Assembly: GCA_012862575.1 (NCBI GenBank)
Contig: BLSF01000007.1
Coordinates: forward strand, 62,001-126,000
Origin: Parietichytrium sp. I65-24A
Taxonomy: Eukaryota > Sar > Bigyra > Thraustochytrida > Thraustochytriidae
Direction of reading: 5' to 3'
Length of the DNA: 64,000 bases
Positions 28,836-38,062 of this stretch are shown in pieces; within the stretch, counting starts at the first letter, position 1; the number at the start of each line of letters is the position of its first letter. Below the pieces are notes generated by a model. It had not been told where the DNA came from. It saw only the letters and a program-made list of their open reading frames with translations, and made no database searches. The translations under genes and the position numbers were made by a program.

Positions 28836-30068
28836 ATGAGTGCGGCCCGCGAGGGAAGGGCTGGGGGTGAGCGGGAAGAGTGCCGGGGAACGACTGGACA
28901 GGATGGGGATGGTGGAACAAGTGTGGAAAAGGATCCTCCGAAGCGGAAAGATCATGAGTGCGACGTGTGCGGGAAAGCATTTTCGAGCGCCGGAAGTCTT
29001 CGAACGCACATCAATGGAGTTCATCTCGTGCTGAGAGAGCACGAGTGTGAGGAGTGCGGAAAAGCGTTTGGGGCAGCTTCAAGTCTTCAAATTCACATCA
29101 AAACAGTTCACCTAAAGCAAAAAGAACACGAGTGCGACGAATGCGGGAGGTTATTTGGGCACCTTGGAGATCTTCGGGTTCACATTAAAACAGTTCATTT
29201 GAATCAAAAAGACTACGAGTGCGGTGAGTGTGGGAAAACGTATGGACAAGCTCAGAATCTTCGACATCACATCAGAACAGTTCATTTGAAGCAAAAAAAA
29301 CACGAGTGCGACGAGTGTGGGAAGCATTTCGGATTGGTTGCAGATCTTCGCATCCACATTAAAACGATACATCTGAAGCAGAAAGACCACAAGTGCCACG
29401 AATGCGAGAGGCGATTTGGCGAAGTCGGGCATCTTCGAAGGCATATAAGAACAGTTCATATGAAGCAGAAAGATCACAAGTGCCATGAGTGTGGGAAAGC
29501 GTTCGGGGAGTCTGGAAGTCTTCGAAAGCACATTAAAGCAATTCATCTGAAGCAGAAAGATCACAAGTGCCCGGAGTGTGGGAAGGCGTTTGCAGAATCT
29601 GCAGTTCTCCGAAAGCACATTAAGGCAATCCATCTAAAGCAGAAAGGCAAAAGCTGCAAAGGTGATGTGTCGATTTCTCAACATGCTGAAGCTTTACGAG
29701 CCATGCGAACTAACCGAACGAAGCGCGGTGACGAACCCGTGTTGCCGCATGAAGACTTCGTTCTTAGCCAAAAATGTGAAGGGGATCCCAACTTGCATGG
29801 CTTGAAGTCCGCGTCGGAAAGCAACCTGTCTTCTTGCGTTGGCAAGTCCGAATGGAGCCCAGAATGTCTCTCCGATCTGATTCCCGCGCGCGAGGTCATA
29901 ACGATCTGTTGTGGGCCCTCGGAAGAGTCGGAGGTGGCGCAAGTTGGAGGGCTTGCTACATACAGAAAGAAGAGATGTACTGAGGATACTTCTTCTCCTT
30001 GCCGTGAAGAAATCGGAAGTGGCGATCCCAACAGTAAACGCAAAAGGGTACATCTGCGTCCTCACTGA
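28836..30068 (+). CDS. C2H2 zinc-finger protein with eight tandem fingers
   Basis: The 410-residue protein has eight consecutive C2H2 fingers at about residues 40-265, each 28 residues long, following the pattern C-x2-C-x12-H-x4-H (first finger CDVCGKAFSSAGSLRTHINGVH). The linkers read LKQKxH rather than TGEKP. The variable helix positions differ between fingers (SAGSLRT, AASSLQI, HLGDLRV, AQNLRHH, LVADLRI, EVGHLRR, ESGSLRK, ESAVLRK), so specific DNA binding is likely. Residues 1-39 are Gly/Glu/Lys-rich and 270-410 have no recognised domain. It is a probable nuclear transcription factor. The homogeneous 84-bp units point to tandem amplification of one finger. It diverges from pol eta. Confidence 0.93.
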   Translation: MSAAREGRAGGEREECRGTTGQDGDGGTSVEKDPPKRKDHECDVCGKAFSSAGSLRTHINGVHLVLREHECEECGKAFGAASSLQIHIKTVHLKQKEHECDECGRLFGHLGDLRVHIKTVHLNQKDYECGECGKTYGQAQNLRHHIRTVHLKQKKHECDECGKHFGLVADLRIHIKTIHLKQKDHKCHECERRFGEVGHLRRHIRTVHMKQKDHKCHECGKAFGESGSLRKHIKAIHLKQKDHKCPECGKAFAESAVLRKHIKAIHLKQKGKSCKGDVSISQHAEALRAMRTNRTKRGDEPVLPHEDFVLSQKCEGDPNLHGLKSASESNLSSCVGKSEWSPECLSDLIPAREVITICCGPSEESEVAQVGGLATYRKKRCTEDTSSPCREEIGSGDPNSKRKRVHLRPH

Positions 30069-30649
30069 GCGACTGGCTCCAGAGACCGATTTCTCATAAG
30101 TAACAAGACTCGAAAGGTGCTAATGGAGAAGATGCACGCACTGATCTCCGAGACGGGGCTAAAAGCTTCACCTTTTCGGACTCGTGTTACTGCACCTATT
30201 TTTCGAGCTTTCTGCAGTAAAAAGAGTTTCTCTGCCTCAACATTCGGCGAACGAATGCCGGCAGAAACTAGAGGTGCTCGAGTACCCTCCATGTCTCTGC
30301 CAGGAGAAGACATTTGAACACATCGTCATCTATAAAATTAGTAATGAAGTTGCCTCCGTTGAACTTGTCAAGTAGTAGTACCTATACTTCAGTGCGCAAG
30401 GAATAATTAGTGTCCTCGATGCATTGGACCTTTCTTCGCCTTTTCGAACTGGATGCTATTCGTTGTAACGTCTTCATAGTTGAAATCATCTGAAGGCTTC
30501 GCTGCAAAGTGTTTGGAATAAAATTTGTCAAAACTGGAAGCAACACTCAAAACAGAAGTTGAGACTGTGCGCCCTGAGCGGAAGGATGGCACAATGACGC
30601 GGGTGACGCGGGTGACACACGAGTGAGAATCACACAGTCAGTGCTGGGG

Positions 30650-30827
30650 ATTTTCAAACTCACACCAAAACCCTCTCAACGATTACGAGTGTGACGACTA
30701 CGAGTGTGAGAAAACATTTACCAGAATAATTTAAAATGGCAAGCCGTCCTGCTCGTTCTGTGACGAGTTGCCAAATAAAGATCCGTTTGCTCTTCATCAT
30801 CGCCAAACGCAAACGCAAAAGCCATAA
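30650..30827 (+). pseudogene. Relic of a C2H2 finger segment
   Basis: One frame reads DYECDDYECEKTFTRII, a stop codon, then KPSCSFCDELPNKDPFALHH and a further stop. A shifted frame just before it reads FQTHTKTL, resembling the LxxHIKTVHLKQ linker region of the intact protein 600 bases upstream. The cysteine and histidine spacing partly survives but is interrupted by a stop and a frameshift. It looks like a decayed part of a related finger gene. Confidence 0.45.
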
Positions 30828-31405
30828 ACGCCTCGGTACGCTGGCTTACTGTTTGTATCAAAATGAAATCGATGGGGCATTTTTTTACGTGGTAAGCTTA
30901 ACAAGATAATACCGCAATATGCTGTTACCCAGTACTCTAGTACTTGAGGAGCGTGGTGTGTACCAAAGCTATTTGTACGATAAGTGGAGTCGCGTGAATC
31001 GCAGAATACTTTTGGGGTGTGCGGAGCTTTTCCCGTGCGCACCAACCAATGAGAGAGAGCCCGAGCTGTCGAGGACTAGTTCGTACTGTACTCGTATCAG
31101 TGGTAAGCGGTGCCTCATCTTCCCCATCGGTCAACTCTTTATGGTTATTAGATGTTATTAGCCAGCCAACCAGTCTTCTTCTGTTCTCAAGTAACAACTT
31201 ACATTCTCCAGAAACTCCTTCCGTCCACGGTGGTCCGTGGCGGCCTGTGGTATCTCATGGTATCTCATAGTATCCCATGGTGCGCTGGTCGGACTCGTAC
31301 AAATTATAACTTATTTGTGCTGGAGCACTGCCGCGCAGCAAGAGATGTACAAAGGCTCTCGCCCACCTTTCGGAACAATTGCAAACTTTTCCGTTCCCAC
31401 GTTTT

Positions 31406-31465
31406 ACCATCTTTTACCTGAGGCTTGGCACCAGTACCATCTTTTACCTGAGGCTTGGCACCAGT
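31406..31465. repeat. Two tandem 30-bp units
   Basis: The 30-bp unit beginning ACCATCTTTTACCTGAGGCT occurs twice head to tail without a mismatch. Confidence 0.95.
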
Positions 31466-32516
31466 ACTCACCGTCAGTACCGGACCGGGTAGCTTGCTGT
31501 ACCTGCACGGACAGAGAGAGTCCGAGTCCCGTGGCACCCGTGGCGCAGTGCATTGAGACAGGGGAGAAGGGCCAAACATGGCCAAACGTTTGTTTGACAT
31601 TCTTCTTCGAAAGTGGAAACGCTGAACACATCTGAACACTCAGGAGGGAATGACATGACATGACTGACGGACAGCGTCGATTGGATTCATTTCAACCACG
31701 ATACCACGTCATGCTCGCCTCGATGGTACCAGTGCTGAGTACTGACAGTGAGTGCCGTGCTTCCATGCCCCGTCCCCGACATCCGTGGCTGGCTGTAGTA
31801 GCAGGAAGTAAAAGCGCACAGCACAGCATTGCTTGTCTCTTCCAATCTTCCGATTCATCTAACATCAACTAACTCTGTAATCAATTCCAAGATGTAAAAG
31901 GAGCTAAAGTTGCTGTTGGCATCTTTAGGACAAGGGACGTCTGAGATGCTCTGAGGTGCTCTGAGATGGGAGATGCCATGAGACTCATTTATGGATTGTA
32001 TGCATTGATTGTTCTATTTCTTTCTTTCTTTCCTACTTTGTGTCCTTTTCTGTCCTGACCGTGAATAAATGAATGAATGAATGAATGCAGCAACAGCACC
32101 GTGGCCAAGCAAGGCGGCAACAAACAAAATGGCGCCGATGCATTGCAATGCGATGGACGCAATGGACGCATTGGAAGCAGTGCTAGAGTAGGCAAAACTT
32201 TGAAAGTAGTGAGAATTGCCAGCCAAGCAGAGTAAGTGGAGGCTCTTTCGTTGGAGTGAATAAAAGAGCATTAGCTAGAGCACAAACTCACAAGCCGCAG
32301 ACGGGCGCTCAGACGAGAGAGAGAGAAGAGAGAGAGAGGCAATCCGCGTTCTCGTATTGGTTGCCAAGTGATTCTGGCCGGTCGACGCCTCGCACAGGCT
32401 TGAGAGAACCTCTGAACACAGCGCTTGCCTTTCGCCGTTGTTGGAAGCAAGTCCCCTCGAGTACTCGAAAGGAGAGCCTGCAGGTCGGATTGCGAGGAGC
32501 AGCAAGGCGCGCAAAC

Positions 32517-34115
32517 ATGGCGTCCCAGGATGAGGACCAGACGGTAGGCTTCACCCGGCCGGAGATGTTCGAAACGAGCATGGCCGGAGAGAATGAGCCT
32601 CCAGAAACACATTTGTTCGTCGCGTTCGGGTCGGCCATGGAGTGGGCACCAAAGCTCGAAGGTGAGCCTTTGATTGCCAAGCTGGAGCGCGCAGCTAAAG
32701 ACGCGAGCAAGAGCATGAAGGGCGAGAAGAAAGAAAAGAAGGTCAAGCCTCCTCCAGGACCCGACGGTGGTAAGCCGCCTGGTAAGCCGGCAAAGAAGGT
32801 CGCAGTGACCGTGATGCCAGTAGGGGACGAGTTCGAAGAAGGCGATGTGCTCTTGTTTCCACAGAGAATCAAGATCAAGGGTGGTGCGGAAAAGGCAGAT
32901 GCGATCATGGCAGCTGTTGTGAAAGGTGAAGGGAAGCTGGAGGAAATCCCAGGGAGTGAGAAGGCTTCGAAGGGCGGATACATCTTCGTCTGCGCTCACG
33001 ACAAGCGTGACAGGCGCTGCGGCTATTGCGGACACAAGCTCATGGACGCCCTTCGCGCGGAAATCGCCAAGGAGAGCCTGGACATCGATGTCAGAGCTTG
33101 CTCGCACATCGGGGGCCACCGCTACGCCGGCAACGCTATTATCTTCCGCAATGATGCAGATGTAACGTGCGACTGGCTCGGCTATCTGACGGATAGCCAG
33201 GAGGACATAGACTACGTCCTCGGCCTCACCACCGGCAAAATTGATGTGCCTGATGCCAAGACTTGGCGCGGCAGACGTGGAGTGACGAACGCCGAGCACA
33301 TTGCAATGTGCGAGGCATGCGCGTCCAACGACATGGAGGATTTCATGAAGCGGCCAAGACCTAACGTCCTATTCGTCCTTGGCGGCCCTGGCTCCGGAAA
33401 GGGTACGCAGTGTGGAATGATCACTCAGGACTTTGACTTTGAGCATCTTAGTGCGGGAGAGCTTCTCAGGTTGGAGCGCCAAAATGAAGCCTCCAAGAAT
33501 GGCCAGTTAATCGAGGAGTATATTCGCAACGGCAAGATTGTGCCTGCTGAAATCACCGTGCAGCTTCTTATGGAGGCCATGGAGAAGAGTGGCAAGAGAA
33601 ATTTTCTGATTGACGGCTTTCCAAGAAATCATGACAACCTCGATGGCTGGAAAAAAGTGGTGAAGAACAACGCAAAAGTTCTCGGCTGTTTGTTCTTCGA
33701 CTGTCCAGAAAAGGTGCTCGAAGAGCGCTTGTTGAAACGTGGCGAAGGGTCTGGCCGCTCGGACGACAATATTGAATCCATTCGTAAACGTTTCTTAACG
33801 TTTCAAGACGCTACAATGCCAGTCGTGAATTTATATGCCTCCCGCAACCGTGCATTTACTGTCGTCGCCGACAAGCCACCAGCTGAAGTTTACAACAGCG
33901 TTCGCCACGTCTTGCAGAACCAACTGGGCTTCAAGCCAAAAACCTATGTGGAACCGCCAGTTGCGGCTAGCGCGAGTGGAGCCCCGAACAACGTCGCTGG
34001 TAAATACATTCAGCAGGTGCGCCACATGTCCACCGTTCAGAAGGTTGCTGTTGGCACAGCAGTCGCCGCCGCGACAGTGGCTGTTGCCTACAAGCTGTCC
34101 AAGCGAAACAATTAG
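32517..34115 (+). CDS. Thioredoxin-like ferredoxin domain fused to UMP/CMP kinase with tail anchor
   Basis: The 532-residue protein (start at MASQDEDQ; the frame is open 261 bases upstream but Ser/Arg-rich) joins three parts. Residues about 35-255 are a sucrase/ferredoxin-like (AIM32-type) domain with C159-x8-C168 (VCAHDKRDRRCG) and H197-x3-H201 (SHIGGHRYAG), the two-Cys, two-His pattern that holds a [2Fe-2S] cluster in that family. Residues about 283-480 are a UMP/CMP-type nucleoside monophosphate kinase: P-loop GGPGSGKGTQ, HLSAGELLR, IDGFPRNHDN and the lid RGEGSGRSDDNIESIRKRF. A hydrophobic stretch near the end (VGTAVAAATVAVAYKL) plus KRNN suggests a C-terminal membrane anchor, perhaps on mitochondria or ER. 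The kinase would phosphorylate UMP/CMP (or dCMP) with ATP. The purpose of the redox domain is unknown. Confidence 0.88.
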   Translation: MASQDEDQTVGFTRPEMFETSMAGENEPPETHLFVAFGSAMEWAPKLEGEPLIAKLERAAKDASKSMKGEKKEKKVKPPPGPDGGKPPGKPAKKVAVTVMPVGDEFEEGDVLLFPQRIKIKGGAEKADAIMAAVVKGEGKLEEIPGSEKASKGGYIFVCAHDKRDRRCGYCGHKLMDALRAEIAKESLDIDVRACSHIGGHRYAGNAIIFRNDADVTCDWLGYLTDSQEDIDYVLGLTTGKIDVPDAKTWRGRRGVTNAEHIAMCEACASNDMEDFMKRPRPNVLFVLGGPGSGKGTQCGMITQDFDFEHLSAGELLRLERQNEASKNGQLIEEYIRNGKIVPAEITVQLLMEAMEKSGKRNFLIDGFPRNHDNLDGWKKVVKNNAKVLGCLFFDCPEKVLEERLLKRGEGSGRSDDNIESIRKRFLTFQDATMPVVNLYASRNRAFTVVADKPPAEVYNSVRHVLQNQLGFKPKTYVEPPVAASASGAPNNVAGKYIQQVRHMSTVQKVAVGTAVAAATVAVAYKLSKRNN

Positions 34116-34483
34116 TGGCGCTTGCTCCCATCTGTCGCACCAGCTTAAAAACTTTGTCGTAGGTTCCCTCTAGCTTTCTTGACAATGATGTCAAAAAAAG
34201 AAACCATGTCGAGTTCTTGTAACCCTTTCTCCGCCTCTAGCTTTCATTTTAATCCAAGTTGCGGCCAACAATGCGATGACAAGTCAAGAATAATGATTTG
34301 CAGAATCACTTTTATTTTCGTACTAAGCTGCAAAGGAAAAACAAGGGGATATTTACTCTTTTATAAGAAACACAGCCGGAAATCGTTCTAGCAACGATGG
34401 CATGGACAGTACAGCGCTTGCCAAGATATAAATTTTAAAATTCAGCGACAATCGCATCGCCGCCAATCTAGTTGGCAAAGAAA
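34116..34483. other. Convergent 3' flanks of kinase fusion and RCC1-ankyrin genes
   Basis: About 370 AT-rich bases with no ORF or repeat of note; it should hold both poly(A) sites. Confidence 0.5.
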
Positions 34484-36292
34484 CTAAGGTTCAGAGGCGG
34501 TCAGTTCCGAGATGGTCTGATAGCAGTCCTCTCCTGCTCGATTTAAAATAAACGGGTCTGCGCCATGCGATAGCATATGTTCAAAGCAGTCAAGACTATC
34601 ATTGGAGTACGCAAAGTGAAGTGCAGTGTTGCCGTTCTCGTCTTGCGCGTTGAGGTCGGCTCCTTTTTCCACCAACAGCCTGACAATGGCGAGCTCTCCG
34701 ACCTGAGCAGCCCTCATCAACAACGACATTCCGCTCAGACCACGCGCGTTTACATCGCGTGCGCGGCGGTTCAAGTGGTCGTCGAGAGCGGGTAAATTTC
34801 CATTCTTGCACCAAGACAAGAGGACTTGTGGCCCGGTCTGGCGATCCGCCTCACGTTCAGCTTTCAAGTTTGGCTCCACCCAGCACTCACTAGCCTGTGT
34901 GGCATGGGAGCCAAAGTCAGCCAAAATGAGGGTATGGGCTTCGCCAAGCGAGGAGCTGAGGTATTGGAACGTTTCCACAGGCTTGCCTTCGTGGTACAGG
35001 TTGACTTTCTCCGGGAGCAACCACACATCCTCAGAGTCAAAACCAACGCTAGGCGACGTTCCGCCGCCACCGTACCCTACACCCCACATATATATAGTGT
35101 CCGAGGAGGTGGGGCTGCCCAACTTGCCGGCAACAACAGCCAGCGAGTGGCATTGACCCGCCTCAATATCCGCGACGATGGTGCCAGCAAAGTAGTCCAC
35201 CTTGCGCGGCGAGAGGTAGTCCAGCAGGCGGCCGTGGCCAAGCTGGCCCATGCTTCCGCGCCCCCAAGAGTATACTTCGCCACTGCATGTGAGCGCAAGG
35301 GTGTGTTCTCCGCCAAGCGCCAGTTTCAGCACCGAGTTGCTCCTTGCGGTGCCCTTGAACAGGTCCACCTTGCGCGGGTACGATACACACTTGGTGCTGT
35401 AGTTATAGCCCGCATATCCTAGTCGGCCGAACGTGGCCTGGCCCCATCCATACACTGTTCCCATCTGCGTGAGCAACATAGAGTGCATCCTGCCGCACAG
35501 CACCTCGCACACCTCCTCGTCCGGGCCAAGCGTCTCCAGCGCCATGCGCACCGGCGACAGCGAGTTCCTCCTCGCGTCCTGTGCCTCTTGCGCCTCTTGT
35601 CCTTCCTGCGGTCTTGCCGCCTTACCGCACTGAAAGTACCTATTGAACCCCCACGAGAACACGTCGCCGTCGCTTGTCAGCGCCAACGTGTGCGCGCCGC
35701 CGCACGCCACCTTCACCACCGCGCTCGCGCCCATGCCCTGTACGCATTTGGGTCGCACAATGTTCTCCTCATCGCCGTGGCCCAGCCGTCCAAAGTACCC
35801 GCAGCCCCACGTGTACACGCGCCCGTCAGAGCACACCAGCGCCGCATGCTTGGTCCCCGCAGCCACGCTGGTGACCAAAGCGTCGGTCTGCAACGCGGGG
35901 ACCACTAGTTGCGCACTGCGATGGAGCTTTGAGTATACCTGGCCCCAAGAGAACGCATGCCCGCATGAGGTTTGAACCAAAGAGAAGTGTCCGCCGCTTG
36001 AGCAATTCGTCACCAAAACGCCACCCTGCGCGACTGAGTCGAGCACGCTAGATGCGCGCACTACGTGGACCGTGGCATCTAAGGGAACTGTGGTGTCTTC
36101 GTTCGCATCGTCGCTGGTCGTGTTTTCGGCGTCCGCGTCGCTAAGCCTGTGGGACGTCGAGACGGCTGGAGCGGTTGAAGGATGTTCCACAGACAATGAG
36201 CGATCCGAGGGGTCCGAGAGGTGGGCAGTGACCTGGCCGCCAGACACCTGGTAGAAATAGTCAAAGCCGAAGGCGAACACGGCGCGCGGCAT
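34484..36292 (-). CDS. RCC1-repeat protein with C-terminal ankyrin repeats
   Basis: Residues about 100-460 of 602 hold six or seven RCC1-type blades, with the repeated core VYTWGCGYFGRLGHG, VFSWGFNRYFQCG, VYGWGQATFGRLGY, VYSWGRGSMGQLGHG and IYMWGVGYGGG, each preceded by an A-L/LALT strand. Residues about 520-595 hold two ankyrin repeats (GMSLLMRAAQVGELAIVRLLVEKGADLN and NTALHFAYSNDSL). The N-terminal 80 residues are Ser/Asp-rich. The protein has no membrane segment. RCC1 propellers act as exchange factors or protein-binding platforms; here no specific partner can be named. One exon. Confidence 0.88.
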   Translation of the reverse strand: MPRAVFAFGFDYFYQVSGGQVTAHLSDPSDRSLSVEHPSTAPAVSTSHRLSDADAENTTSDDANEDTTVPLDATVHVVRASSVLDSVAQGGVLVTNCSSGGHFSLVQTSCGHAFSWGQVYSKLHRSAQLVVPALQTDALVTSVAAGTKHAALVCSDGRVYTWGCGYFGRLGHGDEENIVRPKCVQGMGASAVVKVACGGAHTLALTSDGDVFSWGFNRYFQCGKAARPQEGQEAQEAQDARRNSLSPVRMALETLGPDEEVCEVLCGRMHSMLLTQMGTVYGWGQATFGRLGYAGYNYSTKCVSYPRKVDLFKGTARSNSVLKLALGGEHTLALTCSGEVYSWGRGSMGQLGHGRLLDYLSPRKVDYFAGTIVADIEAGQCHSLAVVAGKLGSPTSSDTIYMWGVGYGGGGTSPSVGFDSEDVWLLPEKVNLYHEGKPVETFQYLSSSLGEAHTLILADFGSHATQASECWVEPNLKAEREADRQTGPQVLLSWCKNGNLPALDDHLNRRARDVNARGLSGMSLLMRAAQVGELAIVRLLVEKGADLNAQDENGNTALHFAYSNDSLDCFEHMLSHGADPFILNRAGEDCYQTISELTASEP

Positions 36293-38062
36293 GGAGAGCT
36301 TTCTCTCTATCTCTCTATCTATATATCGCTATCGTTCTAGTCCTAGTCCTCTGCTCTCTGAGCCCTGGCCGGCCGCTTCGATGTGTCGGTCTCCTCGCGC
36401 TCCACTCCTTCTTTCCTTGCTTGGTTTGTATCTCTTCGCTATTTTCACTCGCTCCCTTCCTCTTCTCCTGCTCTCCTCTGTCCCCCGCAACCTCCTCTTC
36501 TGGTCTGCGTCTGGGTCCGGATCCGTTTCTGGATGTCTGGATGCCTGGATGTGCTGTTTCTGCGACGGTGGCGATGCGAGCGTTTGTAGTGCCACGCAGA
36601 GCACGTGCAAAAGTGGAACCAGTGAGTGAGAAGGAGACCAAGAGGGGAAGGAGAACGAGGAGATGCACAAGCACAAGCACAATCTCTTGTCTCTATGCCT
36701 GTATGTCTGTATGTCTGTATGTGTGTACGCGTGTATGTGTATGTATGTGTATATGTGTATATGTGTGTATGTGTGTCTCTCTCTTTCTCTGTCCCTGGTG
36801 TCTCGTCTCTCTTCCAAAGTTACTTTTTCGCTCGGAAGGAACACGTTGTTGCCACTTTCCATCACTACTGACGTACTTAAGAAAAACAGTAGCCAACGTA
36901 GAATGGGTCACCAGCCCCTGCCCTCCTACCGGTGTCTCTATCTATCTGTATAGATAAGATATAGTTCTATTAGGTGTCTCGGTACTACTGTCTCGTTACC
37001 CATAGTCAGCACAGTGTGATACTACGCTGGAGATAGCTACTATTATGCAAACACAACGAAACCCTTTGTGACACATTGAGATCCTTGAGAAGCTGGAGTG
37101 CCTTGGCAACAAGTGAAAACAAATACTTTAGAAGGGCTGCCTTTTCAGAAAGGAATGAAGAGCAAAGCTCAGTCTCTGACCAGTGAGTAGTGTATCTCAA
37201 TCTCTGAATTCTGCAAATTCAGATTAAACATTGCTTAAAAAGAACCTGTTCTGAATATACCTGAATTATGAATTCTGAATCCTGAAGAAACTAAACCAAG
37301 GGTCGATTCGCGTCACACAGCGCCTAACGTGACGCGAGGGCGCATTTACATGCCTCTCTACTCTCTCTATCTCTCTCTATCCCTCTCTATCCCTCTCTAT
37401 CCCCACACCCGCAATTAAAGCCAACCCTAACAGTGACCACTGAAAGATTAACCAAAACCAGTGTCCTCGCAGCTCAGCACTCCCGTCGGCTCGGCGGGGA
37501 TCCAGGAACGTTCCGGAAACACTGCGATAACGACGCGCGCGAGGGCGGCTCTGCGCGGCTGCTTCTTCTCTCCCCGAACCACAGAGAAGAAGGAGGATCG
37601 ACCGCGATCTGGATCGAGCTCGGAACTGTTATTTCAAATCGCCACTTCCCCGCGCACTGTGCACCACTGTGCACTTGGGAGCTGTCGCGAAGGATAGGAG
37701 ATTAAGCGTACCGGTACGTACGTGTGCGTACATAGGAGCCTTCCTACGCGGGGTAGGTGGCGAGGATAGTTCAGGTAGAAGGGATTGATCACTACTCGCG
37801 GATCTCTGCGGAGCTGGGCAGAAGATACTTTGTGTGATTCTCTTCGCTCTCTTTGCGGACGCTTTTCGCTGTTCACGGTGAATAAGGCTGCACTTGGAGA
37901 TTGAAAAGGCTGAAGTGGACGAGGTAAAAGTGGGTGGAGATTGAGTGCCTTGGTGTCTCTGTCTACCCTTTTTTGCGCTGGTGGCGACAGTTCGGCCGGC
38001 AAAAGCTTGGCCTGGCGTTGCTCAATTGGAGATCGACAGGTAGCCCTTCTCTTGCGAAGAGG
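36293..38062. promoter_or_regulatory. Divergent region upstream of RCC1-ankyrin and bromodomain genes
   Basis: The 1.77 kb contains both 5' flanks. It holds simple sequence (TGTATG/TCTG near 36693-36790; CTCTCTATCC units near 37355-37405) and the palindromic word GTACCGGTACGTACG at 37709-37723. The bromodomain frame is open from 37934, but its first 43 codons look like leader. Confidence 0.5.
36693..36790. repeat. TGTATG/TGTCTG simple-sequence tract
   Basis: Degenerate tandem tract of TGTATGTC and GTATGTGTAT-type units, ending in CTCTCT. Confidence 0.85.

Larger units (their letters stand above)
30069..32516. other. 2.4-kb region after the zinc-finger gene
   Basis: No intact gene is seen. 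It contains a decayed zinc-finger relic (30650-30827), a 30-bp direct duplication (31406-31465), several GTAC-rich words (30931-30950, 31431-31500, 31722-31745) and the 5' leader of the kinase fusion gene. A 63-codon frame at 30184-30375 (with YPPCLCQEKTF) may be another finger relic. Confidence 0.5.

Noticed and set aside
28237-28980. Long ORFs on both strands over the TGTGTC array (Val-Ser, Cys-Leu and Asp-Thr repeats)
   Set aside because: All frames of the hexamer are open, and the peptides are pure simple sequence with no domain. They overlap the pol eta and zinc-finger genes.
32271-33299. 342-codon minus-strand ORF opposite the kinase fusion
   Set aside because: The plus strand has the Cys/His motifs of the ferredoxin-like domain; the antisense frame has none.
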